Positions 42,028 through 49,443 of a stretch of DNA of 64,000 bases are shown piece after piece (position 1 is the stretch's first letter; each line of letters starts with the position of its first letter). The notes beneath the pieces were generated by a model, which saw only the letters and a program-made list of their open reading frames with translations, was not told where the DNA came from and ran no database searches. The DNA comes from Lacihabitans soyangensis. Lineage in GTDB: Bacteria > Bacteroidota > Bacteroidia > Cytophagales > Spirosomataceae. Location of the stretch: the NCBI RefSeq assembly GCF_024343775.1, contig NZ_RJUF01000010.1, positions 1 through 64,000 on the forward strand, read 5' to 3'. A program made the translations under genes and the position numbers.

Positions 42028-42852
42028 ATGAATTACTCGCTTTCGCAAGTGCCCGAGCGTACGGTTCAACCTCGAAATGAGGGTCTTACCATGGTGATGG
42101 ATAAAGGCTTGAGCATCAGAGAGACCGAAGACATGCTTAGCATCTCATCCAATTACATTGATATAGTAAAATTAGGCTGGGCTACTTCTTTTGTTACGCC
42201 TAACGTACACGAAAAATTAGCCGTTTATAAAGCCGCCAATATACCCGTTTATTTCGGTGGAACACTTTTTGAAGCATTCGTGGTGCGTGGTCAGTTTGAA
42301 GACTATATGCGTGTTTTGGATAAGTTTGGTTTGGAACATGCGGAGGTTTCTGACGGCTCTATAACTTTGCCGCACGACGAAAAGTGCTTTTATATCAAAG
42401 AGTTAGCTAAAAGAGGCAAGGTGCTTTCTGAGGTAGGTTCAAAAGACGCTGAGAAGATTTTTGCTCCTTACAAATGGATAGAAATGATGAAGGCCGAACT
42501 AGAAGCTGGTGCTTGGAAAGTGATAGGTGAAGCTCGTGAAGGCGGAAATATAGGTCTATACAGAAGCTCGGGTGAAGTAAGGCAAGGTTTGGTTGACGAA
42601 ATAATTCACGCCATTTCTGCCGAAAATATCATTTGGGAAGCTCCGCAAAAATCCCAACAAGTGTATTTTGTGAAATTAGTTGGAACCAATGTAAACCTTG
42701 GTAACATTGCACCAAACGAAATCATCCCGTTGGAAACTATTCGTTTAGGCTTGAGAGGAGATACTTTTGCCACTTTCCTGACGGATGACGTAAAACAGAA
42801 GTACAAATTAGGCAGATATTACCAAGACGATCGCATCAGACAAGACGACTAA
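42028..42852 (+). CDS. comA: Phosphosulfolactate synthase (ComA family)
   Basis: A 274-residue TIM-barrel protein of the ComA family, which joins sulfite to phosphoenolpyruvate to give phosphosulfolactate. Family marks are GLTMVMDKGLSIRETEDML (about 20-38), NYIDIVKLGWATSF, PVYFGGTLFEAFVVRGQ, EVSDGSITLP and EAREGGNIGLYRSSGEVR. Methanogens use it for coenzyme M; bacteria use it for sulfolactate, and in Bacteroidota it could supply the C3-sulfonate for sulfonolipids, which is inference. It is 3 bp upstream of dedA, so comA-dedA-aroE form one operon. Confidence 0.92.
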   Translation: MNYSLSQVPERTVQPRNEGLTMVMDKGLSIRETEDMLSISSNYIDIVKLGWATSFVTPNVHEKLAVYKAANIPVYFGGTLFEAFVVRGQFEDYMRVLDKFGLEHAEVSDGSITLPHDEKCFYIKELAKRGKVLSEVGSKDAEKIFAPYKWIEMMKAELEAGAWKVIGEAREGGNIGLYRSSGEVRQGLVDEIIHAISAENIIWEAPQKSQQVYFVKLVGTNVNLGNIAPNEIIPLETIRLGLRGDTFATFLTDDVKQKYKLGRYYQDDRIRQDD

Positions 42853-42855
42853 TTT

Positions 42856-43503
42856 ATGGAATTGATACATTTTTTGTTGGAGTTTTTAAAAGATCCACTT
42901 ACTACACTTGAGGGTTTCTTGGCCGAATACGATAAACTGACCTACGCTTTACTATTTTTGGTGATTTTTGTGGAAACAGGTTTTATTGTAATGCCCTTGT
43001 TGCCAGGCGATTCATTGCTTTTTGCAGTAGGTTTGTTGGCGGCCACTACTGGCCAGTTGGATGTGGCGATTGTTATTCCCTTATTGATTCTCGCTGCTCT
43101 TTTGGGCGACAATGTCAACTATTTTGTTGGTAGACGATTCAGTGATTTTATAAAATCAAGAGACAAAATACTTTTTCTAAAGCGAGAATACATTACGCAA
43201 ACAGAAGAGTTTTATGTAAAACACGGTCCTAAAGCAGTAATTATTGCCCGCTTCATGCCTATTATTCGTACTATTGCTCCTTTTGTCGCTGGTGCGGCAA
43301 GTATGAAATATTCAAGATACATTCTGTTTTGTTTGATTGGTGCGGTACTTTGGGTAATCAGCATTACCATGGTAGGTTATTTATTGGGGAATAATGTTTG
43401 GGTGAAGGAAAACTTTGAAAAAGTAGTTTTGGGTATTGTATTCGTGTCCATTATGCCGATGCTTTGGGGAATCATTAAGGTTAAATTTCTAAACAAAGCA
43501 TGA
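42856..43503 (+). CDS. DedA-family membrane protein
   Basis: A 215-residue DedA/SNARE-associated membrane protein with four or five TM segments. Typical stretches are VETGFIVMPLLPGDSLLFAVG (about 35-55, the re-entrant loop with conserved acidic and Gly residues), GDNVNYFVGRRF and ARFMPIIRTIAPFVAGAASM, which carries the conserved FxRxxPxxR/T...AG signature. Family members are linked to lipid scrambling and to proton-dependent membrane homeostasis. It overlaps aroE by 4 bp. Confidence 0.93.
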   Translation: MELIHFLLEFLKDPLTTLEGFLAEYDKLTYALLFLVIFVETGFIVMPLLPGDSLLFAVGLLAATTGQLDVAIVIPLLILAALLGDNVNYFVGRRFSDFIKSRDKILFLKREYITQTEEFYVKHGPKAVIIARFMPIIRTIAPFVAGAASMKYSRYILFCLIGAVLWVISITMVGYLLGNNVWVKENFEKVVLGIVFVSIMPMLWGIIKVKFLNKA

Positions 43504-44237
43504 AAAAATTTGGTCTCGTAGGTTTTCCTCTTTCGCATTCTTTCTCGAAAAAATATTTTAGTGAAAAGTTTCAAGAAATGGGTATTTCGGATACCCATCA
43601 GTATGATTTGTACGAAATTGAGGACATAAATGAGCTGAAAAATATCATTAAAAATACTGAGGGTTTGACGGGGCTCAATGTCACCATTCCGCACAAGCTC
43701 AATGTAAGGCCCTTCTTAAATGAAATTGATTCTACTGCCGAGCGTATTGGGGCGGTGAATGTGATCAAAGTGTCGGAAAATAAGAATTTGAAAGGTTATA
43801 ATTCAGACTATTTTGGGTTTCGTAAGTCTTTAGAGGAATTTCTGGGCAATACAAAGGGAATAAAGGCCTTGGTTTTGGGTAATGGTGGTGCCGCTCGAGC
43901 GGTTTGTGTGGCTCTGGAAGATGTGGGGATTGAGTACAAACTGGTTTCTCGTAGAGCTTCTGACGATACCATCAATTACAGAAAAGCAAACGAACTTTTA
44001 GGCGAGAACAAGTTGATTATAAATTGCACGCCTTTGGGTACTTATCCGAATGTTACTAGTTTTCCAGACTTGGATTATGAAAATATTGGTCAGGGGCATT
44101 TCTGTTATGACTTGGTGTATAATCCCTCCGAAACGAAATTTCTTCAAAAAGCTAAAGCCAATGGAGCTCAAACTATCAACGGTTACGACATGTTGGTGTA
44201 TCAGGCAGAGAAATCGTGGGAGATTTGGAATTCTTGA
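43500..44237 (+). CDS. aroE: Shikimate dehydrogenase
   Basis: A 245-residue NADP-dependent dehydrogenase of the shikimate pathway. Substrate-binding residues are seen in GFPLSHSFSKKYF (about 8-20) and NVTIPHKLNVRPFL (catalytic Lys in the NxxxPxK motif). The nucleotide loop is LVLGNGGAARAVCVALED (about 123-140). The C-terminal GYDMLVYQAEKSWEIW is the usual end. It is the last gene of the comA-dedA-aroE unit, with 4-bp overlap. Confidence 0.96.
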   Translation: MKKFGLVGFPLSHSFSKKYFSEKFQEMGISDTHQYDLYEIEDINELKNIIKNTEGLTGLNVTIPHKLNVRPFLNEIDSTAERIGAVNVIKVSENKNLKGYNSDYFGFRKSLEEFLGNTKGIKALVLGNGGAARAVCVALEDVGIEYKLVSRRASDDTINYRKANELLGENKLIINCTPLGTYPNVTSFPDLDYENIGQGHFCYDLVYNPSETKFLQKAKANGAQTINGYDMLVYQAEKSWEIWNS

Positions 44238-44345
44238 GGTGGTAATTGGTGAATTAGTTACTTGTTGACTGGTTATTGGTGGACTGGTAACTAATAGACG
44301 GGTAAATTGCCACTGAGTGAACCGAGGTGGGTTCGTCGTGAGAAT
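44238..44345. repeat. Degenerate tandem repeat in the aroE-ferredoxin gap
   Basis: Loosely repeated TGGTAATTGGTGAATT-type units (GGTAATTGGTGAATT, GGTTATTGGTGGACT, GGTAACTAATAGACG) fill the gap. The units are about 15-20 bp and imperfect. No gene is visible. Confidence 0.4.
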
Positions 44346-44386
44346 AGTTAAAAAATTAAAACTTCGTTCTATAAAAAGATATAAAG

Positions 44387-44689
44387 ATGAAATATACAAA
44401 ACACGTATTTGTTTGTACAAACGACAAAGAAGCTCCGAAAAAATGCTGTGGTAGCGAGAGAGGAATGGAGTTGGTGAATGCATTTAAAGAAGGCTTAAAA
44501 GCCAAAGGGTTGGATATTGAAATAAGGGCTCAACGTGCCGGGTGTTTAGATACTTGTGGCAAAGGTCCATCAGTTGTAGTTTATCCAGAAGGCGTTTTTT
44601 ACGGTTTTGTTACGCCCGAAGACGTGAACGAAATCATTGAGAAGCATTTGATAGGTAACGAACCAGTAGAACGCTTGGTGATTGCCTAA
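44387..44689 (+). CDS. Thioredoxin-like [2Fe-2S] ferredoxin
   Basis: A 100-residue protein of the thioredoxin-like ferredoxin fold. Candidate cluster ligands are Cys10 (HVFVCTND), Cys20 or Cys21 (KKCCGSERG), Cys53 (RAGCLDTCGKGPSV) and Cys57. The C-terminus VYPEGVFYGFVTPEDVNEII is the conserved strand-helix end. It is a cytoplasmic electron carrier with unknown partner. The ATG at 44387 is the only good start. Confidence 0.9.
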   Translation: MKYTKHVFVCTNDKEAPKKCCGSERGMELVNAFKEGLKAKGLDIEIRAQRAGCLDTCGKGPSVVVYPEGVFYGFVTPEDVNEIIEKHLIGNEPVERLVIA

Positions 44690-44731
44690 TTTCGTAGATT
44701 TTATTTTGGTGCCTGATTTTTCTATTCTATT

Positions 44732-45454
44732 TTGCAAATCTTTAAAAATGTAAAATATAATAATTTGGAAATCAGGCATTTGTTTTTTGACCTCGATCAC
44801 ACACTTTGGCATTTTGAGAAAAATTCCGAGATATGCATTAAACAAATTTATGAGCATCACAGAGCTATTTTTCCGAAGGAAATAGGATTTGAGACTTTCT
44901 TTCAGAAGTTTTCGACAATCAATTCGGCCATGTGGAATCAACTCGATTTGAGCCTGATTACCCACGAATATCTCCGAACTTTTAGGTTTCAGAAAGTTCT
45001 ACAAGCCTTGAATATTGAAATTGACGAATCGTTTTCCTTGGAGCTCAATAAGATGCTTTTGGATCTTCTGCCCCACCAACATCACCTGATGGATGATGCA
45101 TTTGACACTTTGGAAGTTTTGGCTCAAAGAGGTTACAAAATGAATATCATCAGCAATGGCTACCAAGATATTCAGATAAAAAAAATGAAAAGCGGTGGCA
45201 TTTATCATTTTTTTGACCAAATCATCACCAACGATATTGCTGGAGCCAGAAAACCCGAAAAGGCGATTTTTGATTTTGCACTTTACAAGGCTAATGCAGA
45301 TGTTACCAGCAGCATAATGATAGGAGATAACCTCATCGCCGACATTGAGGGAGCGAAAAATGCAGGATTACGGACCATTTATTTTAATCCAGAAAATGAT
45401 GGTAACGACACTGAAAATATTTCAGAATTGAAGTATTTGTTGGAAATACTTTAG
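44732..45454 (+). CDS. HAD-family pyrimidine nucleotidase (YjjG-like)
   Basis: A 240-residue HAD phosphatase. Motif I is FFDLDHTLW with the nucleophile and acid Asp pair, motif II is NIISNGYQDI, and motif III/IV is in ARKPEKAIFDF and MIGDNLIADIEGAKNAG. The long alpha-helical cap (about 25-100) and SNG place it in the YjjG noncanonical pyrimidine nucleotidase group, which removes phosphate from modified nucleotides. No in-frame ATG is present; the start is the TTG at 44732 or the one at 44765 (leading into EIRHLFFD), and the second is nearer the first motif. Confidence 0.85.
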   Translation: MQIFKNVKYNNLEIRHLFFDLDHTLWHFEKNSEICIKQIYEHHRAIFPKEIGFETFFQKFSTINSAMWNQLDLSLITHEYLRTFRFQKVLQALNIEIDESFSLELNKMLLDLLPHQHHLMDDAFDTLEVLAQRGYKMNIISNGYQDIQIKKMKSGGIYHFFDQIITNDIAGARKPEKAIFDFALYKANADVTSSIMIGDNLIADIEGAKNAGLRTIYFNPENDGNDTENISELKYLLEIL

Positions 45455-45461
45455 GCTTAGG

Positions 45462-46157
45462 TTACTCCATAGAAAAGCTCATCTCCACTATTCCATTCGA
45501 TTTTATTTTGTCAATATGTCCCATCGTTTTCTTGTCTTTACTCAAAAAATGGGCATGAATAAAACTATCCTTATGGGTGTATATTCCTTGATGTTTTTGA
45601 GAGTAGAAAACCAGAATTTCGCCTTCTATTTGTTCAAAATTATAATCGGCTTGCTTTTTATTTGCTTGATAACCTAGTACATCCGAGGAGCGAGGCATTA
45701 CAATATGCGTGGTTAGGTGATCAAATTTGCCTTTTATTTTTATCACAAAAGGCTTCTCAGAGTTGTATTCTTTTTCTTTAGCAATGTTCTCAATATTTTT
45801 TTGAAGCTCCTGTAGGTTTTGGCAATCTAGATTTACTTTATGTTTTTGCCATTTCGCCACATTGGCATAAACGAAAAACGGAGCCTCTATTTGCCAGTTT
45901 TTAGAAACAACACCTTCACCATTGGTATTTACTGCACTGAAATACGGTATGCCATCCCAAACGCTAATTTCACCTTGCATTCTGCCATAAGGTCCCAAGC
46001 CAAAAAGATGCTTTTTGTTGGTGACGGTATCCAATCTGATATGTGGTGCAAAATTTTCTTTGCCCATATCGGCCATTGAGCCTATGTTTTTTACGGTTTG
46101 GGAGGTGGTTATAAAAGGGGAGAAGAGTATCAAAAGAATAGCAAGAAGGTTTTTCAT
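45462..46157 (-). CDS. Exported alpha-acetolactate-decarboxylase-like protein
   Basis: A 231-residue protein with a signal peptide (MKNLLAILLILFSPFITTSQ). The zinc ligands of acetolactate decarboxylase are all present with correct spacing: His201, His203 and His214 (FIHAHFLS and TMGHID). The LGPYGRMQGEISVWDG loop (about 54-69) and YTHKDSFIHAHF complete the family core. The enzyme makes acetoin from acetolactate, normally in the cytoplasm, so the signal peptide is unusual. It lies 4 bp after a DinB-family gene on the same strand. Confidence 0.82.
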   Translation of the reverse strand: MKNLLAILLILFSPFITTSQTVKNIGSMADMGKENFAPHIRLDTVTNKKHLFGLGPYGRMQGEISVWDGIPYFSAVNTNGEGVVSKNWQIEAPFFVYANVAKWQKHKVNLDCQNLQELQKNIENIAKEKEYNSEKPFVIKIKGKFDHLTTHIVMPRSSDVLGYQANKKQADYNFEQIEGEILVFYSQKHQGIYTHKDSFIHAHFLSKDKKTMGHIDKIKSNGIVEMSFSME

Positions 46158-46161
46158 GATT

Positions 46162-46620
46162 TTAAATGGTTCCGTATTTATTGATAATGGCCATTTGTCC
46201 GGCGTGGTAGGCTGTATGTGACACTATTCTGCCAAAAGCCTCAGCTTTGGTTTTTGTTCCAAATTCTTTGGTGCTTAATTCTGTACTCCAATCTTCATCG
46301 GTTTGTTTTTCAATAATATTTTTCAATGTTTCATACGAATATTTTACATAGTCTCTCAATTCCTCAAGATTCGTCCATTCTCCAGTATCATATTTATCAA
46401 TCACAGTTTTGGCAGTGACTTTTACATCCGCCGCACCAAATACATTTTTGGCAAAAAGCAATTCTACATCACCGATGTGACGAATCAAGAAGCCCACTGA
46501 GTTGACCGATGGTTGAAGCTTTTTTGGTAAATCAGTTTCCAAAATTTTTTCCATTTGATTGGTGAATCTAGTTCGAGCTTCCATCCAAAGTTGTGTTAAA
46601 ATCTGTGTTTGAGTTTTCAT
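46162..46620 (-). CDS. DinB-family protein
   Basis: A 152-residue DinB-superfamily four-helix bundle. Metal-ligand histidines are in VGFLIRHIGDVELLFAKNVF (about residue 48) and RIVSHTAYHAGQMAIINKYG (about 134-150), the classical pair of helices. Role unknown. It is the first gene of a two-gene unit with the acetolactate-decarboxylase-like gene. It is unrelated in detail to the DinB protein at 1506. Confidence 0.85.
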   Translation of the reverse strand: MKTQTQILTQLWMEARTRFTNQMEKILETDLPKKLQPSVNSVGFLIRHIGDVELLFAKNVFGAADVKVTAKTVIDKYDTGEWTNLEELRDYVKYSYETLKNIIEKQTDEDWSTELSTKEFGTKTKAEAFGRIVSHTAYHAGQMAIINKYGTI

Positions 46621-46648
46621 AAATTCAAAATTTGTCTTTTTTAATTTC

Positions 46649-46656
46649 CAAAGTTA
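46649..46656 (-). promoter_or_regulatory. Candidate -7 element of the DinB-acetolactate decarboxylase unit
   Basis: TAACTTTG on the minus strand matches TAnnTTTG, about 29 bp before the start at 46620. Confidence 0.5.
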
Positions 46657-46674
46657 CGAATGGTACGGAATTGT

Positions 46675-46694
46675 ATTATGACTGCTGTCATAAT
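46675..46694. promoter_or_regulatory. 20-bp perfect dyad overlapping the -33 region of the DinB promoter
   Basis: ATTATGAC-TGCT-GTCATAAT has 8-bp perfect arms. It lies 18 bp upstream of the -7 element of the minus-strand unit, as an operator would. Confidence 0.5.
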
Positions 46695-46823
46695 TGAGTA
46701 AAATTACTATAATCGGATTTTATTTTAGAATATGACTTAGTATTCAATTTCTAAATTGTTGTATTTTTTGTTGCAATAAAAAAGAATAAAAAAATTTGCA
46801 TTTTTCTAAATTCACCGAATCTT

Positions 46824-46841
46824 TATCGTAATATTGCAATA
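46824..46841. promoter_or_regulatory. Candidate ArsR operator
   Basis: TATCGTAAT-ATTGCAATA is an 18-bp dyad with 7 of 9 paired positions, 13 bp before the ATG of the first ars gene. Its size and AT-rich centre suit a winged-helix ArsR dimer. Confidence 0.45.
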
Positions 46842-46854
46842 TAAAAATATAATT

Positions 46855-47538
46855 ATGTTTCTTATCTTAAATTTTTTAATGCTCTTTTTTATGAACAACC
46901 CTGTACAAAATGCAAATGTTATTGATGAAAAAATACTTTCTTATATAGAAAATAATACGCTGGATTTCAGTGGGATAAGTGAAGAAAGAAAGGGAGATTT
47001 GGATAAAATCGCTGATTATGTTTCGATGAAAATTAAAGCAAACGAAACTGCGGAATTGGTGTATATCTGTACACATAATTCGCGAAGAAGTCATTTTGGG
47101 CAGATTTGGGGTGCCACAGCAGCGGCTTATTATGGTATAGCAAATATAAAAACTTATTCAGGTGGTACAGAAGCAACGGCTTGTAATGAGCGTTCGGTGG
47201 CAGCACTAAAAAGAGTTGGATTTATGATTGAAAAAACTACGGAAACCAGCAATCCAGTTTATCATATACAATACAGTGCTGATGGTCCGAAACAAATAGC
47301 TTTCTCAAAAAAGTATGACGATTCGTCAAATCCAAAGCAAGGTTTTTGTGCGATAATGACTTGCTCAAGTGCTGACGAGGCTTGTCCAGTGGTATTTGGA
47401 GCTGCCAAAAGAGTTGCAACTCCTTACGAAGACCCAAAGGCTTTTGACGGAACCACCGATGAAGCAAAAATGTACGACGAAAGGTGTAAACAAATAGCCA
47501 CGGAGACCTTTTATGTGTTTTCTAAAGTGAAAAAATAA
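46855..47538 (+). CDS. Arsenate-reductase-like LMW protein-tyrosine-phosphatase with hydrophobic N-terminus
   Basis: The ATG at 46855 is chosen over an upstream TTG at 46834 that falls in the operator-like dyad. The protein has 227 residues. The active-site loop CTHNSRRS gives the CX5R motif with Cys72 and Arg78. SGGTEATACNERSVAALKR and the C-terminal ATPYEDPKAFDGT follow the Bacteroidota arsenate-reductase type. The unusual part is the N-terminal hydrophobic stretch, MFLILNFLMLFFMNN, which resembles a signal or membrane anchor. The 1-base overlap with arsR couples their translation. Confidence 0.86.
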   Translation: MFLILNFLMLFFMNNPVQNANVIDEKILSYIENNTLDFSGISEERKGDLDKIADYVSMKIKANETAELVYICTHNSRRSHFGQIWGATAAAYYGIANIKTYSGGTEATACNERSVAALKRVGFMIEKTTETSNPVYHIQYSADGPKQIAFSKKYDDSSNPKQGFCAIMTCSSADEACPVVFGAAKRVATPYEDPKAFDGTTDEAKMYDERCKQIATETFYVFSKVKK

Positions 47539-47870
47539 TGGGAATTACCAAAACCGAAATATTTACAAAGCAACAAAACGAAACTGCGTTATTAATGAAG
47601 GCTCTTGGGCATCCGGCTCGTATTGCCATTGTGGAGTACCTTTTGTCTGTAAATGCCTGTATTTGTGGCGATATAGTTAACGAGCTCGCACTGGCCCAAC
47701 CCACTGTTTCTCAGCATCTAAAAGAGCTGAAAAATGCTGGTATCATCAAAGGGAATATTTCGGGAAATGCTATTTGTTATTGTATTGACGAAACCGCTAT
47801 AGATACGCTTCGAGTTTATTTCGGTGGAATATCTGATAATTTAGAGAAAAAGAAAAAAATGTGTTGCTAA
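47538..47870 (+). CDS. ArsR-family metalloregulator
   Basis: A 110-residue winged-helix repressor. ALGHPARIAIVEYLL (about 22-36) leads to the metal site CICGDIVNELALAQ with Cys41 and Cys43 near the DNA-binding helix, then the recognition helix QPTVSQHLKELKNAGIIKG. The C-terminus ends with a Cys pair (KKKKMCC), a possible third and fourth ligand. It presumably represses the operon until arsenite binds. The ATG shares one base with the preceding stop. Confidence 0.93.
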   Translation: MGITKTEIFTKQQNETALLMKALGHPARIAIVEYLLSVNACICGDIVNELALAQPTVSQHLKELKNAGIIKGNISGNAICYCIDETAIDTLRVYFGGISDNLEKKKKMCC

Positions 47871-47888
47871 AAATTTAATAAAAATAAT

Positions 47889-48362
47889 ATGAAACTTTCA
47901 GAGGTAAAAAAACTGCTTTCAACCGTGGATGCTGTCGATTTTAAATTGCAAAATGGCGGTATGGTACCCGAGCATTTTCATGTGACCGAGGTTGGATTAA
48001 TCACCAAACACTTTATAGATTGTGGCGGAACCGAGAGAATCGAAAAAGTAGCGAATTTTCAACTTTGGAATGCCAACGATTTCGAACACCGTCTGAAACC
48101 GCAAAAATTACTAAACATTATAGAACTCTCTGAGCGTAAGTTGGGTATGGGTGATTTGGAGGTAGAAGTCGAGTATCAATCAGACACTATTGGAAAGTAT
48201 GGCTTAGATTTCGATGGAAGCACGTTTGTACTAACTACCAAAATGACGGCATGTTTAGCTTCTGATTCATGTGGAATTCCGCCAGAAAAACTAAAAGTTA
48301 AACTTTCTGATTTACAAACAGCTGAACAAGCTTGTTGTACGCCTGGTGGTGGATGTTGTTAA
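47889..48362 (+). CDS. DUF6428-family protein of the ars operon, Cys-rich tail
   Basis: A 157-residue protein. It resembles DUF6428, small proteins with [20 protein letters not shown] as the centre (about residues 28-47) and a beta-rich remainder. The extreme C-terminus is [10 protein letters not shown], a cluster of four Cys in ten residues that could bind As(III). It lies between arsR and the efflux pump, 18 bp after arsR, which points to a role in arsenic handling; the biochemical role is unknown. Confidence 0.82.
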   Translation: MKLSEVKKLLSTVDAVDFKLQNGGMVPEHFHVTEVGLITKHFIDCGGTERIEKVANFQLWNANDFEHRLKPQKLLNIIELSERKLGMGDLEVEVEYQSDTIGKYGLDFDGSTFVLTTKMTACLASDSCGIPPEKLKVKLSDLQTAEQACCTPGGGCC

Positions 48363-48378
48363 GATTAAAACTAAAAAT

Positions 48379-49440
48379 ATGTCTGCAAATAATTGTGCTC
48401 CGGTTGTGGAGCGAAAGAAGCTTGGTTTTTTAGATAGATTCCTAACGCTTTGGATATTTTTGGCCATGGCGATTGGGGTTGCTGTTGGGAATTTATTTCC
48501 ACAATCTTCAAATTTCATCAACTCCTTTTCTTCGGGAACTACGAACATTCCATTGGCCATTGGTTTGATATTGATGATGTACCCGCCACTGGCCAAAGTG
48601 AAATATGAACAAATGGGCGAGGTCTTTAAAAATACAAAGGTTTTGGGAGCTTCGCTGTTTCTAAACTGGATTGTTGGACCAATTTTTATGTTTCTTTTAG
48701 CTATACTTTTCTTGCAAGATTATCCCGAATACATGGTTGGACTTATACTCATTGGAATTGCCCGATGTATTGCTATGGTGGTGGTTTGGAACGATTTGGC
48801 TGACGGAAGCAGAGAATATGCTGCTGGTTTGATAGCTCTAAACAGTATTTTTCAGGTGCTTTTGTATAGCGTTTATGCGTATGTTTTCATCACGGTTCTG
48901 CCGCCTTATTTTGGTTTTAAAGGCTTAGAAGTTGATATCAGCATTGCTCAAATAGCCGAAAGTGTCGGTATATACCTTGGTATTCCGTTTCTATTGGGCA
49001 TTCTCAGCAGATATTCACTCATAAAACTCAATGGTGAAGAGTGGTTTAATACCAAATATGTGCCTATTATTTCTCCAATTACTTTAATTGCTCTTCTTTT
49101 CACTATTCTGATCATGTTTAGCCTCAAAGGCGAACTCATTGTTCAGATTCCGATGGATGTGGTACGAATTGCAATTCCATTGGTAATCTACTTTTCGGTG
49201 ATGTTTGTGATAAGTTTCTTCATCGGAAAATACTTTGGGGCCGATTATTCTAAAAGCACCTCCATTGCCTTTACGGCCACGGGAAACAATTTTGAATTGG
49301 CCATAGCAGTAGCCATTGGCGTTTTTGGCATCAATAGTGGCCAAGCTTTTGCGGGTGTTATTGGGCCGTTGGTAGAAGTTCCGGCATTGATAGCCTTGGT
49401 GAATTTGGCATTTTGGTTTAGGAAGAAATATTTTGTTTAA
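48379..49440 (+). CDS. ACR3-family arsenite efflux transporter
   Basis: The ATG at 48379 gives 353 residues; an in-frame start 11 codons upstream would overlap the previous gene's stop. The protein has ten TM helices of the ACR3/BASS type, with conserved TM4 and TM9 segments around [20 protein letters not shown] (the Cys in GIARC is the functional one) and [20 protein letters not shown]. It exports arsenite using the proton gradient. It is the last gene of the operon. The symbol is not assigned because arsB and acr3 names are mixed. Confidence 0.94.
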   Translation: MSANNCAPVVERKKLGFLDRFLTLWIFLAMAIGVAVGNLFPQSSNFINSFSSGTTNIPLAIGLILMMYPPLAKVKYEQMGEVFKNTKVLGASLFLNWIVGPIFMFLLAILFLQDYPEYMVGLILIGIARCIAMVVVWNDLADGSREYAAGLIALNSIFQVLLYSVYAYVFITVLPPYFGFKGLEVDISIAQIAESVGIYLGIPFLLGILSRYSLIKLNGEEWFNTKYVPIISPITLIALLFTILIMFSLKGELIVQIPMDVVRIAIPLVIYFSVMFVISFFIGKYFGADYSKSTSIAFTATGNNFELAIAVAIGVFGINSGQAFAGVIGPLVEVPALIALVNLAFWFRKKYFV

Positions 49441-49443
49441 TAT

